Shown here: positions 44,882-53,479 of the stretch, piece after piece | Position numbering within the stretch: the stretch's first letter is position 1 | Layout of the letters: every line of letters begins with the position of its first letter | From: Haladaptatus pallidirubidus | GTDB taxonomy: Archaea; Halobacteriota; Halobacteria; Halobacteriales; Haladaptataceae | Direction: 5' to 3' | Length of the DNA: 64,000 nt | Assembly: GCF_020700235.1 (NCBI RefSeq) | Contig: NZ_CP085302.1 | Span: 496,001-560,000 of the forward strand | Made by a program: the position numbers and the translations under genes | Notes under the pieces: model-generated | The model's input: the letters and a program-made list of their open reading frames with translations, nothing else | What the model was told of the DNA's origin: nothing | Database searches by the model: none

Positions 44882-45247
44882 GTGCAATCGATGTTTGCTG
44901 ATTCGAATGAGGTGCTGGTATCGTTTGACCCAGAGGTCTTAGAATGGTACTCGTCAGTCGTGATTCCACTACCACAACACGAACTGTTCGAGTACCTATT
45001 GAACGAACTCATGGAGGAACTCGGGGGAATTACTGAAGACGAGGTTGTCCGTGTAGCGGGGCGAATCCAGAATGAGGAGTCACAGGTTTGGATGGAATCG
45101 ATGGCAATCTCCGAGGCCCAGGTCGCTACCTATGCTACAGAGACTGGTAGAAGATTGACGCTTGATGTTTCCCTCCCGAGCGAGCAGAGCGTAGTGGAAA
45201 ATGTCAGACGGTGGTTGGAGAACGCAGAGGACTGGGGTTCCGATTGA
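44882..45247 (+). CDS. Hypothetical acidic helical protein
   Basis: A 121-residue product, starting at GTG 44882 (ATG at 44891 is the alternative). Helical and acidic: HELFEYLLNELMEELGGITE, then SVVENVRRWLENAEDW. The frame directly upstream encodes NPEDANPPISSDPPEDT in phase without a start, and an additional short frame (LDRQLTEDEDAPNQKLYP) precedes it in another phase. The true N-terminus may therefore have been lost by a frameshift near 44822. No family recognised. Confidence 0.5.
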   Translation: MQSMFADSNEVLVSFDPEVLEWYSSVVIPLPQHELFEYLLNELMEELGGITEDEVVRVAGRIQNEESQVWMESMAISEAQVATYATETGRRLTLDVSLPSEQSVVENVRRWLENAEDWGSD

Positions 45248-45491
45248 AGACTTCAATTTGCAATGATGCTATCGGGCTAGAACTGATGACGAACGCAATT
45301 TCGTGCTATATAGGATGTAGCTAGCCGAGAGCGGGGAGCAAGTGGATGTTCGGTGGCGTGATTTACGACCCATCTGATTGTGTGACGGAGACGGTGGCAG
45401 GTTTCTCATAGAAAAACCTAGTAATTGAAGTATCGCAGATTCGTTCTGTAGTTCAGAAGACACTCGTGGTAGTGCAAATCTGGAGGTATCG

Positions 45492-46097
45492 ATGGTAGGA
45501 AACCCAGTAGTGGGTAACCCTGATGGCCATGACTACAATATTCTCCACATGCCGGGATACCGGCAAGCTCAGGACGCTCCTGAGTGCATCTGCTATGCGC
45601 TCTGGATGGCGAGCCATTACGTTGCGAACGAGTATCCCGACAAAGAGGTTCGCGACAGAACGAATCCACCCAAGTTGGACTTGATCGAGGAGTATATCGA
45701 AATCGGCGATTTGGGGTGGGAAGACGTGAGCCAGAAACCGCTCACCGGTCTCTCCTCCGAAGTCGCTAGCCTCAAATTCCAACTCGAATGCCGATACAAC
45801 GGCCTTCCACAGAGCATCGATGAGTTTGCTGCTAAAGGGTTAGACCAGCTGCTCCCAACCATTGTCTGGGTTGACAGAGTACTGCTCAACACCGGAAAGC
45901 GAGGGGAGGGCCCGATGCACGCTGTCGTAGTGTGTGGGGCTGGTGAGTCGCATATTACGATTGAGGATCCGCTCGTGGACGGAACTACAACGCTAGAAAT
46001 AGAAAAGTTAGAAGAAGCTTGGGACCCAGAGTTTAATACGGCTATAGAAGTTAAACTGAGGAACGGACTGGAACCTACACGGAGGGACGAACTATGA
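45492..46097 (+). CDS. C39-like papain-fold cysteine peptidase
   Basis: A 201-residue protein that covers little more than one peptidase domain. Catalytic candidates in C39 order: Gln/Asp before the Cys (Q27), C32 or C34 in ECICYALWMASHY, H143 in GPMHAVVV and D159 in TIEDPLVDG. C39 enzymes remove leader peptides after a double-Gly motif, normally fused to an ABC exporter; here no transporter domain is present. The gene overlaps the next by four bases (ATGA), so it is coupled to the 345-residue partner. Substrate unknown. A protease-activated toxin or defence role is inference. Confidence 0.65.
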   Translation: MVGNPVVGNPDGHDYNILHMPGYRQAQDAPECICYALWMASHYVANEYPDKEVRDRTNPPKLDLIEEYIEIGDLGWEDVSQKPLTGLSSEVASLKFQLECRYNGLPQSIDEFAAKGLDQLLPTIVWVDRVLLNTGKRGEGPMHAVVVCGAGESHITIEDPLVDGTTTLEIEKLEEAWDPEFNTAIEVKLRNGLEPTRRDEL

Positions 46098-47131
46098 GCA
46101 CCAAGGAAACCACGGCAGTCAGCGAGGATGAAGCCCGCCGTGTAGCGATGGAAGCGATCCGGTTCAACCTTGGTACGTACCTTCGTCTGGATGACGGCGA
46201 GTTCGACGAAGACGAACTTGAATATACGTTCCCGATTACCCTCAGATCGCCGAAACTGATTCTTGACGAGAACAAAGAGAACGCAGTTGCGCTTCGGTTC
46301 TTAGACCCCATTCACGTTGGGGATGTCACTGTAGACGCGTCTACGAAGGACGTTGACCACCCAACGTCGAAGCAGGTGAAAGCCAAGTTGGAAGAGTACG
46401 AAAAAGAGTTGAATGAGGCGGTACAGAAGGCTCTTGTTCGTGCGTCCGGCAGTAGCCTTTCCCATCTCCCATTCCCGGAAAACCAGTACGCACCAATTCA
46501 AGACCTCCTCTCAGAGGTCATCCTGAACGACGAGATCGATGTTGATGCGATCCGGACGATGGATAGCTATGAAGATGGAGAGAAGTACCAGCAGCATATC
46601 GATAGTCTGGTTGAACTTGACCTACTGAAGCGCGGGAACGTAACGCTCCGAAGTGGTGACGTTTTAAACACCATCCAGGAGAAGGACAAGTTCGAGGGTC
46701 AGAAGATAGAAACGCATCAGGACGAGCTCAATGCGGCGCTGGGTCGGTATTTCCAACACAACGTTGGTGAGTTCGACATGATCAAGCGAACACTTGGTCC
46801 GTATCTTGCGCTAGCTGGGTTCTACTACCAGCGTGCACTCACGCTAGGTGAGCTTCCGATAATCAAGGAAAATGACCTCCGAGATGGAATTAAACTCGAA
46901 TATAGTGGACGAGAACGCCGGAAGAAGCTCTTCAAGATGTCCCGATATCTCATCCAACTGGAAGACGTTGGTGTCTTGAACTCCGTCTACCAGAATGGAG
47001 AACGATATTGGGTGGGCGATGACACCACGTTCACGCAACTGCAAGCGACTGCGGATCAGCTAGGGCCGGTGACAGAGTTATTCAGTCCGTCCCTGAGTGA
47101 GCAGCAAACGTTCGGGAGTTTGTCAGACTGA
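46094..47131 (+). CDS. Uncharacterised partner of the C39-like peptidase
   Basis: A 345-residue soluble, acidic protein. The N-terminal 110 residues mix strands and helices (FNLGTYLRLDDGEFDEDELE), and a charged helix (VKAKLEEYEKELNEAVQKAL) follows. The C-terminal half contains two winged-helix-like stretches (about 165-200 and 260-320: LFKMSRYLIQLEDVGVLNSV, YQNGERYWVGDD). No catalytic motif seen. ATGA overlap with the peptidase and immediate adjacency to the membrane protein (start 3 bp after the stop) define a three-gene unit. Confidence 0.65.
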   Translation: MSTKETTAVSEDEARRVAMEAIRFNLGTYLRLDDGEFDEDELEYTFPITLRSPKLILDENKENAVALRFLDPIHVGDVTVDASTKDVDHPTSKQVKAKLEEYEKELNEAVQKALVRASGSSLSHLPFPENQYAPIQDLLSEVILNDEIDVDAIRTMDSYEDGEKYQQHIDSLVELDLLKRGNVTLRSGDVLNTIQEKDKFEGQKIETHQDELNAALGRYFQHNVGEFDMIKRTLGPYLALAGFYYQRALTLGELPIIKENDLRDGIKLEYSGRERRKKLFKMSRYLIQLEDVGVLNSVYQNGERYWVGDDTTFTQLQATADQLGPVTELFSPSLSEQQTFGSLSD

Positions 47132-47134
47132 TTG

Positions 47135-47578
47135 ATGCTAGGGCTTCTAACGTGGATTGGGTTAGGCATCTTTTCGCTTACGCTCGCGTATGATTTCTGG
47201 TCAGAGTGGCTCGGCCCACGGTTGTTATCTCGGTCGTGGTTTCCTGGGGAGCCTAACTTACCGCCTGTTGCAGGGGATGTTGATGAACCCACGCCAGAGA
47301 ATTACGGGCGGGTGATGTTGGCTGGGTATTTCACTGGTGCTGCGCTCCTGTTAATCGGCCTTTTGGATGCATCCTCGGTAGAGCCGGCGTGTCTGCCGTA
47401 TGCTGATGTCGTGAAAACGTACGGGATGGCCGTTCTCTCGCTCACGACAATTTTTATGTGGTTTTCGGAGGGGCAAAACGTTGTGATTCCTTATCATAAG
47501 GGTGTGCGATACACGGTGGGGGTGTTGACGGTGATCATTCCGTTATACATGGCTGGATGCGGTTCGGGAATGTTGTGA
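47135..47578 (+). CDS. Four-helix membrane protein of the C39-peptidase operon
   Basis: A 147-residue protein with hydrophobic segments at about 2-19, 63-82, 95-113 and 122-140 (LGLLTWIGLGIFSLTLAY; GYFTGAALLLIGLLDASS; GMAVLSLTTIFMWFS; VGVLTVIIPLYMAG). Two or three cysteines lie near the loops (EPACLPY, AGCGSG). The family is not recognised. As the last gene of the coupled unit it could be the membrane effector or a peptide exporter component; both are guesses. A TTG at 47132 abuts the previous stop. Confidence 0.65.
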   Translation: MLGLLTWIGLGIFSLTLAYDFWSEWLGPRLLSRSWFPGEPNLPPVAGDVDEPTPENYGRVMLAGYFTGAALLLIGLLDASSVEPACLPYADVVKTYGMAVLSLTTIFMWFSEGQNVVIPYHKGVRYTVGVLTVIIPLYMAGCGSGML

Positions 47579-47696
47579 CCTTTGAAGCTAGGTTATCTGG
47601 GTAGAGTCTCCGGTAATACACCTAGAATGAGGGAGAACGATAAACAAGGTGTAGAAAATTGGGTAGAATTATTTGCCATACCCGATGAGTTGGTGT

Positions 47697-48410
47697 ATGG
47701 TTGATTTAGAGTCGCAATTGTTCCAAGGGCACGCTAAAAAATACCAGGTTCAAAGAACTTTCGAGGAGTGTAACGGGTGTGGTACAGTATATGAGGAGCG
47801 ACCATTTCTCGGCTGTAAGGAGTGTGAATCAGGTTCAATGTTCAATTCTAAGGATTTAAAGGTTGATGCGGGAGATTGTTCGATTTGTGGTCAAGAAGTG
47901 GTGTATACGCGGGATAATCGCGTGAACACCGAGTATCACATATTTGGATATCTGTGTTATGATTGTGAAAATGCTCTGGAAGTGCGGTTTGATGGATCTT
48001 TTTTCGAACCTAGTGATTTTCTTCAAAGTAGTATGGGAGAAGGGTTCAAAGCAACTCCTGTTGATTCAGATGAAAAAGAGACCGTTGCGTGGATGTTTTC
48101 GTTACAGACAAAGGTTGAGGACGTTGGTTTCTGGAGTTATCAGCCTGATGAATCCAGGGTTTGGTTGGCGAGCGTCGATAACACATATTGTGGGTATGTG
48201 AGTTTAAACAGCGAAAATACATTGAATCAAATATGGGTTGATAAAGGTTACAGAAGGAAGGGTATTGCAACGAAGTTGGTCAAATACCTTTGCGAGAACG
48301 TACTTACACAACAAGACAAGTTTGCCACCAGCCAAACCACAGACAAGGGGAGAAAATTCTTTCAGTCTATCGTTGACGATGAGGAAGTTTTCGGAAAAGA
48401 CCTCTTATGA
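47697..48410 (+). CDS. GNAT acetyltransferase with N-terminal zinc ribbons
   Basis: A 237-residue protein. Two CxxC pairs form a ribbon at about 25-48 (CNGC, CKEC), and a second set lies at about 63-95 (CSIC, CYDC). The C-terminal GNAT fold (about 150-237) has the acetyl-CoA loop in IWVDKGYRRKGIATKLVKYL (R-x-x-G-x-A). It transfers an acetyl group to an unknown substrate, perhaps a protein or tRNA-bound target recognised through zinc ribbons. It is AT-richer than the operon upstream. MVDLESQ at 47697 is chosen over the ATG at 47673. GNAT enzymes also act as toxins; no antitoxin is adjacent. Confidence 0.7.
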   Translation: MVDLESQLFQGHAKKYQVQRTFEECNGCGTVYEERPFLGCKECESGSMFNSKDLKVDAGDCSICGQEVVYTRDNRVNTEYHIFGYLCYDCENALEVRFDGSFFEPSDFLQSSMGEGFKATPVDSDEKETVAWMFSLQTKVEDVGFWSYQPDESRVWLASVDNTYCGYVSLNSENTLNQIWVDKGYRRKGIATKLVKYLCENVLTQQDKFATSQTTDKGRKFFQSIVDDEEVFGKDLL

Positions 48411-48745
48411 GTTTTATGGTCATTTGAGACAAGCTTCGTCCATCATCTTGACAGTGAGGCGGTCGGGCCTTTGCCGAGGTAGTTGTTGAGGAGGGTACGC
48501 CATAGGTTCACCTACCCCATTGCAGGATGGCTTATAATTCGGGGTACCTATGTCACCGATGGTCAGAGTCACCAGTCGAATCGTGATAGCTCGATTACCT
48601 AAGCGGTCAAGTGTAGAAGACGAAAATAGATTCACATCGATACCACTCTGGTTCGTCAACACGTGACTTAAATCTCCACATAAGTCCCCTTCGACGAGGA
48701 GTCTTACAACCACGAGATGGATGATTACGGTTCTTGTACGTATGT
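48411..48745. other. Spacer between convergent genes
   Basis: A minus-strand frame stays open here (48420-48713) in line with the wHTH gene, but its protein has no recognisable features and a poor composition for this organism. I do not call it. Confidence 0.3.
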
Positions 48746-48967
48746 TCAGCTCTCGGTGTCTTCTTCTCGTGGATCATTTACGAGCTCGTACAACCCAGTC
48801 GGTTCATGAACTTGCTGGATGTACTTCCCAGCGAGTAGCGCGTTCAATTGAGTATGAATTGTCTGACGAGAGATATCTGTCTCATCCGCCAGATAACCTG
48901 GTGTCGCGCGACCTTCTTTTAACACGTCCAATATCTTTTCCGTAGATTTTGTGACCTTGATCGCCAT
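48746..48967 (-). CDS. MarR/ArsR-like winged-helix regulator
   Basis: A 73-residue protein that is essentially one winged helix: KVTKSTEKILDVLKEGRATP, GYLADETDISRQTIHTQLNA, then the wing YIQQVHEPTGLYELV. Short regulators of this kind are common on haloarchaeal replicons and usually autoregulate. Two inverted repeats upstream (49004-49015 and 49034-49061) are candidate operators. Start at MAIKV (48967); ATG at 48982 is an alternative. Confidence 0.7.
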   Translation of the reverse strand: MAIKVTKSTEKILDVLKEGRATPGYLADETDISRQTIHTQLNALLAGKYIQQVHEPTGLYELVNDPREEDTES

Positions 48968-49003
48968 CCTCTGACTGTTCATTCATTCACCTCGTCTTTA
49001 GTA

Positions 49004-49015
49004 GTATTGCAATAC
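49004..49015. promoter_or_regulatory. 12-bp perfect palindrome, candidate operator
   Basis: GTATTGCAATAC, 37 bp upstream of the wHTH start. Its position over the expected promoter suits autoregulation. Confidence 0.5.
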
Positions 49016-49033
49016 AATTAGACAACACGGAAG

Positions 49034-49061
49034 TTTACTAATTGTAAGGACAGTTAGTAAA
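49034..49061. promoter_or_regulatory. Inverted repeat TTTACTAA/TTAGTAAA
   Basis: Perfect 8-bp arms with a 12-bp spacer, just upstream of the first palindrome. It lies between the wHTH gene and the divergent plasmid-type gene cluster and could control either. Confidence 0.5.
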
Positions 49062-49236
49062 TTATAAGAATCCACGGTATGTACTATGAAGTAGAGAAGC
49101 GCGGGATGCCAGGAAATCTGGCCGGTGTTAGAGCCACCGACCGCGCTTCTGCACTCCACAGAAGCATGACTAGCAATACCCTTTCCGTAGAAAAACGCAT
49201 CGACTACCAACCACCCTTTTCTGGAGGACAGCACTA

Positions 49237-49731
49237 ATGGCGTCCTTCGACGAGAAACCCAACGGCGGGCTGCTCTCACTCGAGGCCCAATTCGGCACGA
49301 AAACCTTCCACCCCGTCAAACGCCTTGAACCCACACCCGAAACTGCCGCTCAGGACCCCGACCAACCCACGCCCGACACCGACGAGCCAATCACGCGAGC
49401 GTACCTTGTCGAACTCCGCGTGGGCTTCCAAACCCGAACCAAGACCAGTGGCCAAAAGCCCTACCTGTACTGCATCTACGCCACCCCAGACTGCCAGCAA
49501 TTCTTCGAACGCCGACTCCCGATCGAGTACGGCGAGGAGGGCTTCCAGATTCCCGAGGACACCGACACCTACCGCTCGGTCGCCACCACCAAAACGGGCA
49601 ATCCGAAGCTCCCTTCGACACCACCGGGCGAAACCCACGCCGAAACCCGCGCATACTACCAGCGTATCCTCGCTCGGTGCTACGACATCGACGCCACTAC
49701 CCACACCACACCAACTGAGGTGCGTGCGTAG
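49237..49731 (+). CDS. Conserved plasmid-type hypothetical protein
   Basis: A 164-residue acidic protein with a Pro/Asp/Thr-rich N-terminal linker (about 30-52) and a folded beta part (AYLVELRVGFQTRTKT, KPYLYCIYATPDCQQFFERR). First gene of a GC-rich run of five or six overlapping or closely spaced short genes typical of haloarchaeal plasmids. I cannot assign a function; replication or maintenance accessory is a guess from context. Confidence 0.6.
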   Translation: MASFDEKPNGGLLSLEAQFGTKTFHPVKRLEPTPETAAQDPDQPTPDTDEPITRAYLVELRVGFQTRTKTSGQKPYLYCIYATPDCQQFFERRLPIEYGEEGFQIPEDTDTYRSVATTKTGNPKLPSTPPGETHAETRAYYQRILARCYDIDATTHTTPTEVRA

Positions 49732-49787
49732 ATGTCGCCCACTGAACGCCCTTCTCAGAGAGCGACAGCCATCGACGGTGATGAGCA

Positions 49788-50168
49788 ATGACCCGCACGT
49801 CCACCTCAATCACCCCCGAGGAGTTCGAGAACACATTCGAACGCTGTCCGCACTGTGGAACCTACGCGGTGCAAATTACCGACTCCCATCACTGTAACAG
49901 CCAGTTCACAAGCAACCTCACTGACGCCGAACGCGACCAGCGCATCGCTGCCGACCCGTATCCTTCCGATGAGACGGTCGCGATCGTCGATCAATTTGTC
50001 GGCGACGCCTTCGCCTATCACGAACTCGACGCAGACGACGACCCGCACTGTACGCTGCAGACCGACAATCCACTCGCGTATTGCACTCGTACAGAGGCAC
50101 AAGACGACCAGTACGCACCCTGCCAACTCTGTCAGCGCCTTCGGCAGAAACGGGAGGCCGACCGATGA
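49788..50168 (+). CDS. Zinc-ribbon hypothetical protein
   Basis: A 126-residue protein with a CPHCG knuckle at about 20-24, a DSHHC segment about 12 residues later, further Cys at about 87 and 98 and a CQLCQRL knuckle near the end. Probably binds one or two zinc ions. Its stop overlaps the next start (ATGA at 50165). Confidence 0.6.
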   Translation: MTRTSTSITPEEFENTFERCPHCGTYAVQITDSHHCNSQFTSNLTDAERDQRIAADPYPSDETVAIVDQFVGDAFAYHELDADDDPHCTLQTDNPLAYCTRTEAQDDQYAPCQLCQRLRQKREADR

Positions 50169-50497
50169 CCGACCAAGACGCCATTCTCGCGTTGGCGTGT
50201 GCAGACCCAATCCAGATCCACACTCAAAAGCGCACGCTCACAGGCGTCGTCTATCAGTGTGACCATTCGGAACCCGAACTCACCTGCCGAGGCCCCGAGC
50301 CCGGTGAGCACGTCCTGTACGTCGCCACACTGACTCATGACCTGTACCGACTGCAGTACGCCTACTACAACGAGATCGAACACACCAAAACCACACTCGA
50401 GCACTACGATCTCTCGGCGAACGGTCGCTACACCTGGCTTCGGACGGGTGCGCAGGTCGAGTGCATCACCAACCCCACGGGAGGTGAGCAAGCGTGA
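50165..50497 (+). CDS. Conserved plasmid-type hypothetical protein
   Basis: A 110-residue protein from MTDQDAILALACADPIQIHT. It is beta-rich (GVVYQCDHSEPELTCRGPEP, EHVLYVATLTHDLYRLQYAY). The start overlaps the previous stop by four bases; the longer frame from 50081 is rejected. It overlaps the next gene at GTG 50494. Confidence 0.6.
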   Translation: MTDQDAILALACADPIQIHTQKRTLTGVVYQCDHSEPELTCRGPEPGEHVLYVATLTHDLYRLQYAYYNEIEHTKTTLEHYDLSANGRYTWLRTGAQVECITNPTGGEQA

Positions 50498-50901
50498 GTA
50501 CCCACGAGCACTCGATCATTCCCAAGCCACTGAATCCACGCAGTGCCGACACACTTGTCCAACAACTCTCGCCCGGTGATCGTGTTCGCATTACGACGAC
50601 CGACTTGCCACGGACAATTCTCACTGTCAGAGAAACACACCCCGTAACGAGTCAGGCACCACAGCTCGTCCTGACGGCTCCGCCGATCACTACCACGGCA
50701 CAGGACGCTCGCCAGCAAGCCACCTACCACTGCACGGCCAGCCACCCCGAGTCGCCGATGACTGTTCTCGAGTACACCCACACCGCCACTGACACGACCG
50801 CTCGTTGTATCGGTTCACTCACTACGATTGCGCACTTCCCCCGGCTCTCAACGCCAACAGACGCCACTGCGGCCACAGCGGAGGTGCCTGTCGATGAGTA
50901 A
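50494..50901 (+). CDS. Conserved plasmid-type hypothetical protein
   Basis: A 135-residue protein starting with GTG that overlaps the previous stop (GTGA). Small beta-barrel-like composition (LSPGDRVRITTTDLPRTILT; APQLVLTAPPITTT). Family not recognised. Overlaps the next gene. Confidence 0.6.
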   Translation: MSTHEHSIIPKPLNPRSADTLVQQLSPGDRVRITTTDLPRTILTVRETHPVTSQAPQLVLTAPPITTTAQDARQQATYHCTASHPESPMTVLEYTHTATDTTARCIGSLTTIAHFPRLSTPTDATAATAEVPVDE

Positions 50902-51037
50902 CACCACGACTTCCGGAGCTTCCGGTAGTGCCCCCAGCGTAACTAATGAGCACGAGCAAAGCACCGAGCATACCGACTGGAAACAACCTCGAATACACGT
51001 TGGTGGATGTGGCTCTCCAACGGGAGGTGCGGACTGA
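50894..51037 (+). CDS. 47-residue hypothetical protein
   Basis: From ATG 50894: MSNTTTSGASGSAPSVTNEH then EQSTEHTDWKQPRIHVGGCG. It fits exactly between overlapping neighbours: the start overlaps the previous gene and the TGA shares its A with the next ATG (51037). This supports translation. Function unknown. Confidence 0.5.
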   Translation: MSNTTTSGASGSAPSVTNEHEQSTEHTDWKQPRIHVGGCGSPTGGAD

Positions 51038-51915
51038 TGGCGATTGGTCAATCCTCGGAAGCAGTCGACGAACAGGCGGTTTCGGACGACGCGTTTGCGG
51101 AAATGATGGGAATTGAACTCGAAGCTGATGAGCAGACGCTAGCAAGGCCTGCAACTGACGACGACTCTCTTCCGACTCGCGAGGAACTATGGGCAGTCGT
51201 CAAACAGCAGTCGAAACAACTCGAGCAGCAACACACCCACATCAACCAACTCACCGAGCGCGTCAGTGAGCTAGAAGACGATCAGGAGAAGGCAACCCAA
51301 TCGCGACAGGATTTGGCGAAGAATACGACCGAAGCGAAAGATGACGCCGAGAAGGCGCGTGAAATCGCAAAGTCCGCCAGCGCGACCGCCAACCAACTCA
51401 AAGCCGATATCGACGACAGCAACGACGAGACGGCCGCTGCTCCCGAAGTTGAAGAATCCTCCTCACCGCTAGATTTCTTCGCGAACTGTACCCAGTACAA
51501 GGTCAAACAGATGTTCAGTGAGAAAAATAAGAAGAACGCATTTCGAGCGATCGTGGTCGCCAAGCGCTGGGACGAATTCGCGACGCGACGAGCAGATGGC
51601 TCAGGCGTCTTCTGGACGCGTGCAGATCTGAAAGAGGCACTGACCGCCATCGAAGGCGAGAAACCACACGGCACGACTGTCACCCGCGTCTGGGAGAAGC
51701 TTGTCGAGCTGGGTGGTCACGATGTTACCGAAGCGACTCGCCAGATCAGTCGGCGGCAAGAGAAGAAAGAGATCATCGCCATGGAGCACGAGGCTGCTGA
51801 ACGATTACTCGAAAGTCGGTACGTTGGTCTTGATCTGCTTGAGACGACGGACGAAAAAACGATCACGGGTGGCGTCACACCCGTTGTGACCAGGGGTGAG
51901 AGGTCGACGGTGTGA
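51037..51915 (+). CDS. Coiled-coil protein with C-terminal helical DNA-binding-like region
   Basis: A 292-residue protein. A long coiled coil covers about 45-135 (VKQQSKQLEQQHTHINQLTE; ATQSRQDLAKNTTEAKDDAE). A C-terminal helical domain (about 155-270) has a possible winged helix (WTRADLKEALTAIEGEKPHG, VTRVWEKLVELGGHDVTEAT). It closes the GC-rich plasmid-type cluster, whose members overlap by one to four bases. A partition or replication-accessory role would suit the layout, but no diagnostic motif is present. Confidence 0.65.
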   Translation: MAIGQSSEAVDEQAVSDDAFAEMMGIELEADEQTLARPATDDDSLPTREELWAVVKQQSKQLEQQHTHINQLTERVSELEDDQEKATQSRQDLAKNTTEAKDDAEKAREIAKSASATANQLKADIDDSNDETAAAPEVEESSSPLDFFANCTQYKVKQMFSEKNKKNAFRAIVVAKRWDEFATRRADGSGVFWTRADLKEALTAIEGEKPHGTTVTRVWEKLVELGGHDVTEATRQISRRQEKKEIIAMEHEAAERLLESRYVGLDLLETTDEKTITGGVTPVVTRGERSTV

Positions 51916-52100
51916 GAACGCCACGATAGTCGACGATTTGGACGGACGTGACGTGTAGGCGCGGGTTGGTTGCGGCTGAACCGCGTTCCTCACGTTCCTG
52001 ACGCACTCGTCCTCAGTCACAACCAAGAAAGAAGCCCTTTTGTTTCAGTAGTAGTGTAGTAGTAGCTTACGTCTAAACGGTGGTCTCGTTCATAGTGGCG

Positions 52101-52117
52101 GTCACACCGGGTGTGAC
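52101..52117. promoter_or_regulatory. Inverted repeat GTCACACC/GGTGTGAC
   Basis: Perfect 8-bp arms around one central G, between the end of the plasmid cluster and the convergent MCM-wing gene. The tail of the upstream coding region (51883-51899) contains the related GTCACACCC..TTGTGAC. It could be a bidirectional terminator or a protein-binding site. Confidence 0.4.
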
Positions 52118-52154
52118 TGGTCAAGGTGGAATATGGTTGCAAGCTGGTTGTCGT

Positions 52155-52499
52155 TCACGTGGTTCGGAGGTGGTCGGGACTCGGCTCGTAGACCTCGCCT
52201 CTCTGTTTGAGTCGCTCGAGTTCGTACGTGGCAAGTGGTTTGGGGAGACCGTGTGTTTCAGTAGCGACTGTGTAGTACTCCGCGACTGGGGCACCTTCGT
52301 CGTATTCTACCTCAAGGTCGGCGATGAGTTGTTTCATGTTGGAACGGCCACCACTGTAGAAGTCCGCGATGTGGTCGGATCGGCAGGCTCGTAGCGTGTT
52401 AGTCGATGGTTCATACACCTCGCCCAGTTGTTTCAGTTGATGAATCGCCTTCTCGGCAGAGGACTGGTCGTAGCTAGGGTCATCGAACTGACGAAGCAC
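52155..52499 (-). CDS. Orphan MCM C-terminal-like winged-helix protein
   Basis: A 114-residue protein of two related winged-helix units: AEKAIHQLKQLGEVYEPSTN and KQLIADLEVEYDEGAPVAEY followed by ELERLKQRGEVYEPSPDHLR. The LRQKGEVYEP..DHLRTT type ending is characteristic of the C-terminal wing of archaeal MCM helicases. The ATPase is absent, so this is a detached regulator or a decayed MCM gene. It may interact with the replicative helicase. Confidence 0.6.
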   Translation of the reverse strand: MLRQFDDPSYDQSSAEKAIHQLKQLGEVYEPSTNTLRACRSDHIADFYSGGRSNMKQLIADLEVEYDEGAPVAEYYTVATETHGLPKPLATYELERLKQRGEVYEPSPDHLRTT

Positions 52500-52726
52500 A
52501 GTGTTGATATCAGCGGGAAAAATGCAGCACTAGCTGTAGTCAGAGTTGTCTTGCGATTATCCTCGGAAATTATAGCTATCCAGTCAATAAATAATTAATT
52601 CAAATACTACTACAGTACGATTGTTGGACCGTACGCGGATTTCCAATCGTTCGCAACGATTGAGCAATGTGACCTAAATAGTGAAAAACTCAAATTATTC
52701 AGAAAAACAGCCTGAACTCTCGATGA

Positions 52727-53374
52727 TTACTCCATATTCCACTGAATGATCTGTTTTGCTCCGGAGTCAGTGTACGTTAACTGGACTGCCACGCCAAGAG
52801 AAGAGACTGTTTCTTTTGGCACTTCAAAAGCAACGGTCGTGGATGCCGAGCCACCAGATTTCACCGAGGATGAGACGAACTGTTGCCATTGCTTAGCGGC
52901 TGGTTCAGCTACATCGTACTGTTTGTTGTCGGCTTGTATCGATGCTGTCGTCCCTTCAGGAAGCGACTGAGACGACTCTGCGGAGTTTTTCGCCTCGAAT
53001 GTCGCGAGCACGAACGTCTTTCCATCACCCGATTCCGTTGTCGTTCCATTGTGTTTGTACGAGTCAGACACATCGCCTTTCGTGACCGCAACTTCAAGAC
53101 TGTTCCCCACATTGACGTACTGTTGAAAAGCAACTGTGCGTGTCTCTCCCTTTGTTGTGGTTGATTCCGACGTCGTCGTTTCACTTGTTGTTTCGTCTGT
53201 CGTTTCACTCTTCGTGGTTTCGCTCTCTGTTGTTGTCTCCGTCGTCTTGTCGGTTGTTTTTGTCGTCGATTGATCCGACGTGGTTGTCGTCGACGTGGTA
53301 TCGTTCCCGCTGGATGAACATCCTGCGAGAAGAACTGCGCTCGTCGTGCTTGCGATAAACGTGCGGCGTTTCAT
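52727..53374 (-). CDS. Ser/Thr-rich lipoprotein with DUF4352-like domain
   Basis: A 215-residue lipoprotein. Signal and lipobox: KRRTFIASTTSAVLLAGC (C18). A Thr/Ser/Glu stretch (about 20-78) is followed by an immunoglobulin-like beta domain (about 80-215) of DUF4352/telokin type (FQQYVNVGNSLEVAVTKGDV; GKTFVLATFEAKNSAES). Extracellular and membrane-anchored. MKRRTF at 53374 is the natural start; the ATG at 53431 would bury the signal. An inverted repeat ATTTTGG..CCAAAAT (53430-53450) lies upstream. Confidence 0.7.
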   Translation of the reverse strand: MKRRTFIASTTSAVLLAGCSSSGNDTTSTTTTSDQSTTKTTDKTTETTTESETTKSETTDETTSETTTSESTTTKGETRTVAFQQYVNVGNSLEVAVTKGDVSDSYKHNGTTTESGDGKTFVLATFEAKNSAESSQSLPEGTTASIQADNKQYDVAEPAAKQWQQFVSSSVKSGGSASTTVAFEVPKETVSSLGVAVQLTYTDSGAKQIIQWNME

Positions 53375-53479
53375 AGTATTTTGGCGGTTTTTAGGCGAGG
53401 TATATTTCTTTATTGGCCATTTCGATATCATTTTGGTAAAATTCCAAAATAATATCGAAGGGATGGATTTGCTGGAAAT

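Noticed and set aside
48420..48713. 97-residue minus-strand frame downstream of the small wHTH gene
   Set aside because: Operon-like position, but no recognisable motif, few acidic residues and poor third-position GC; kept as spacer.
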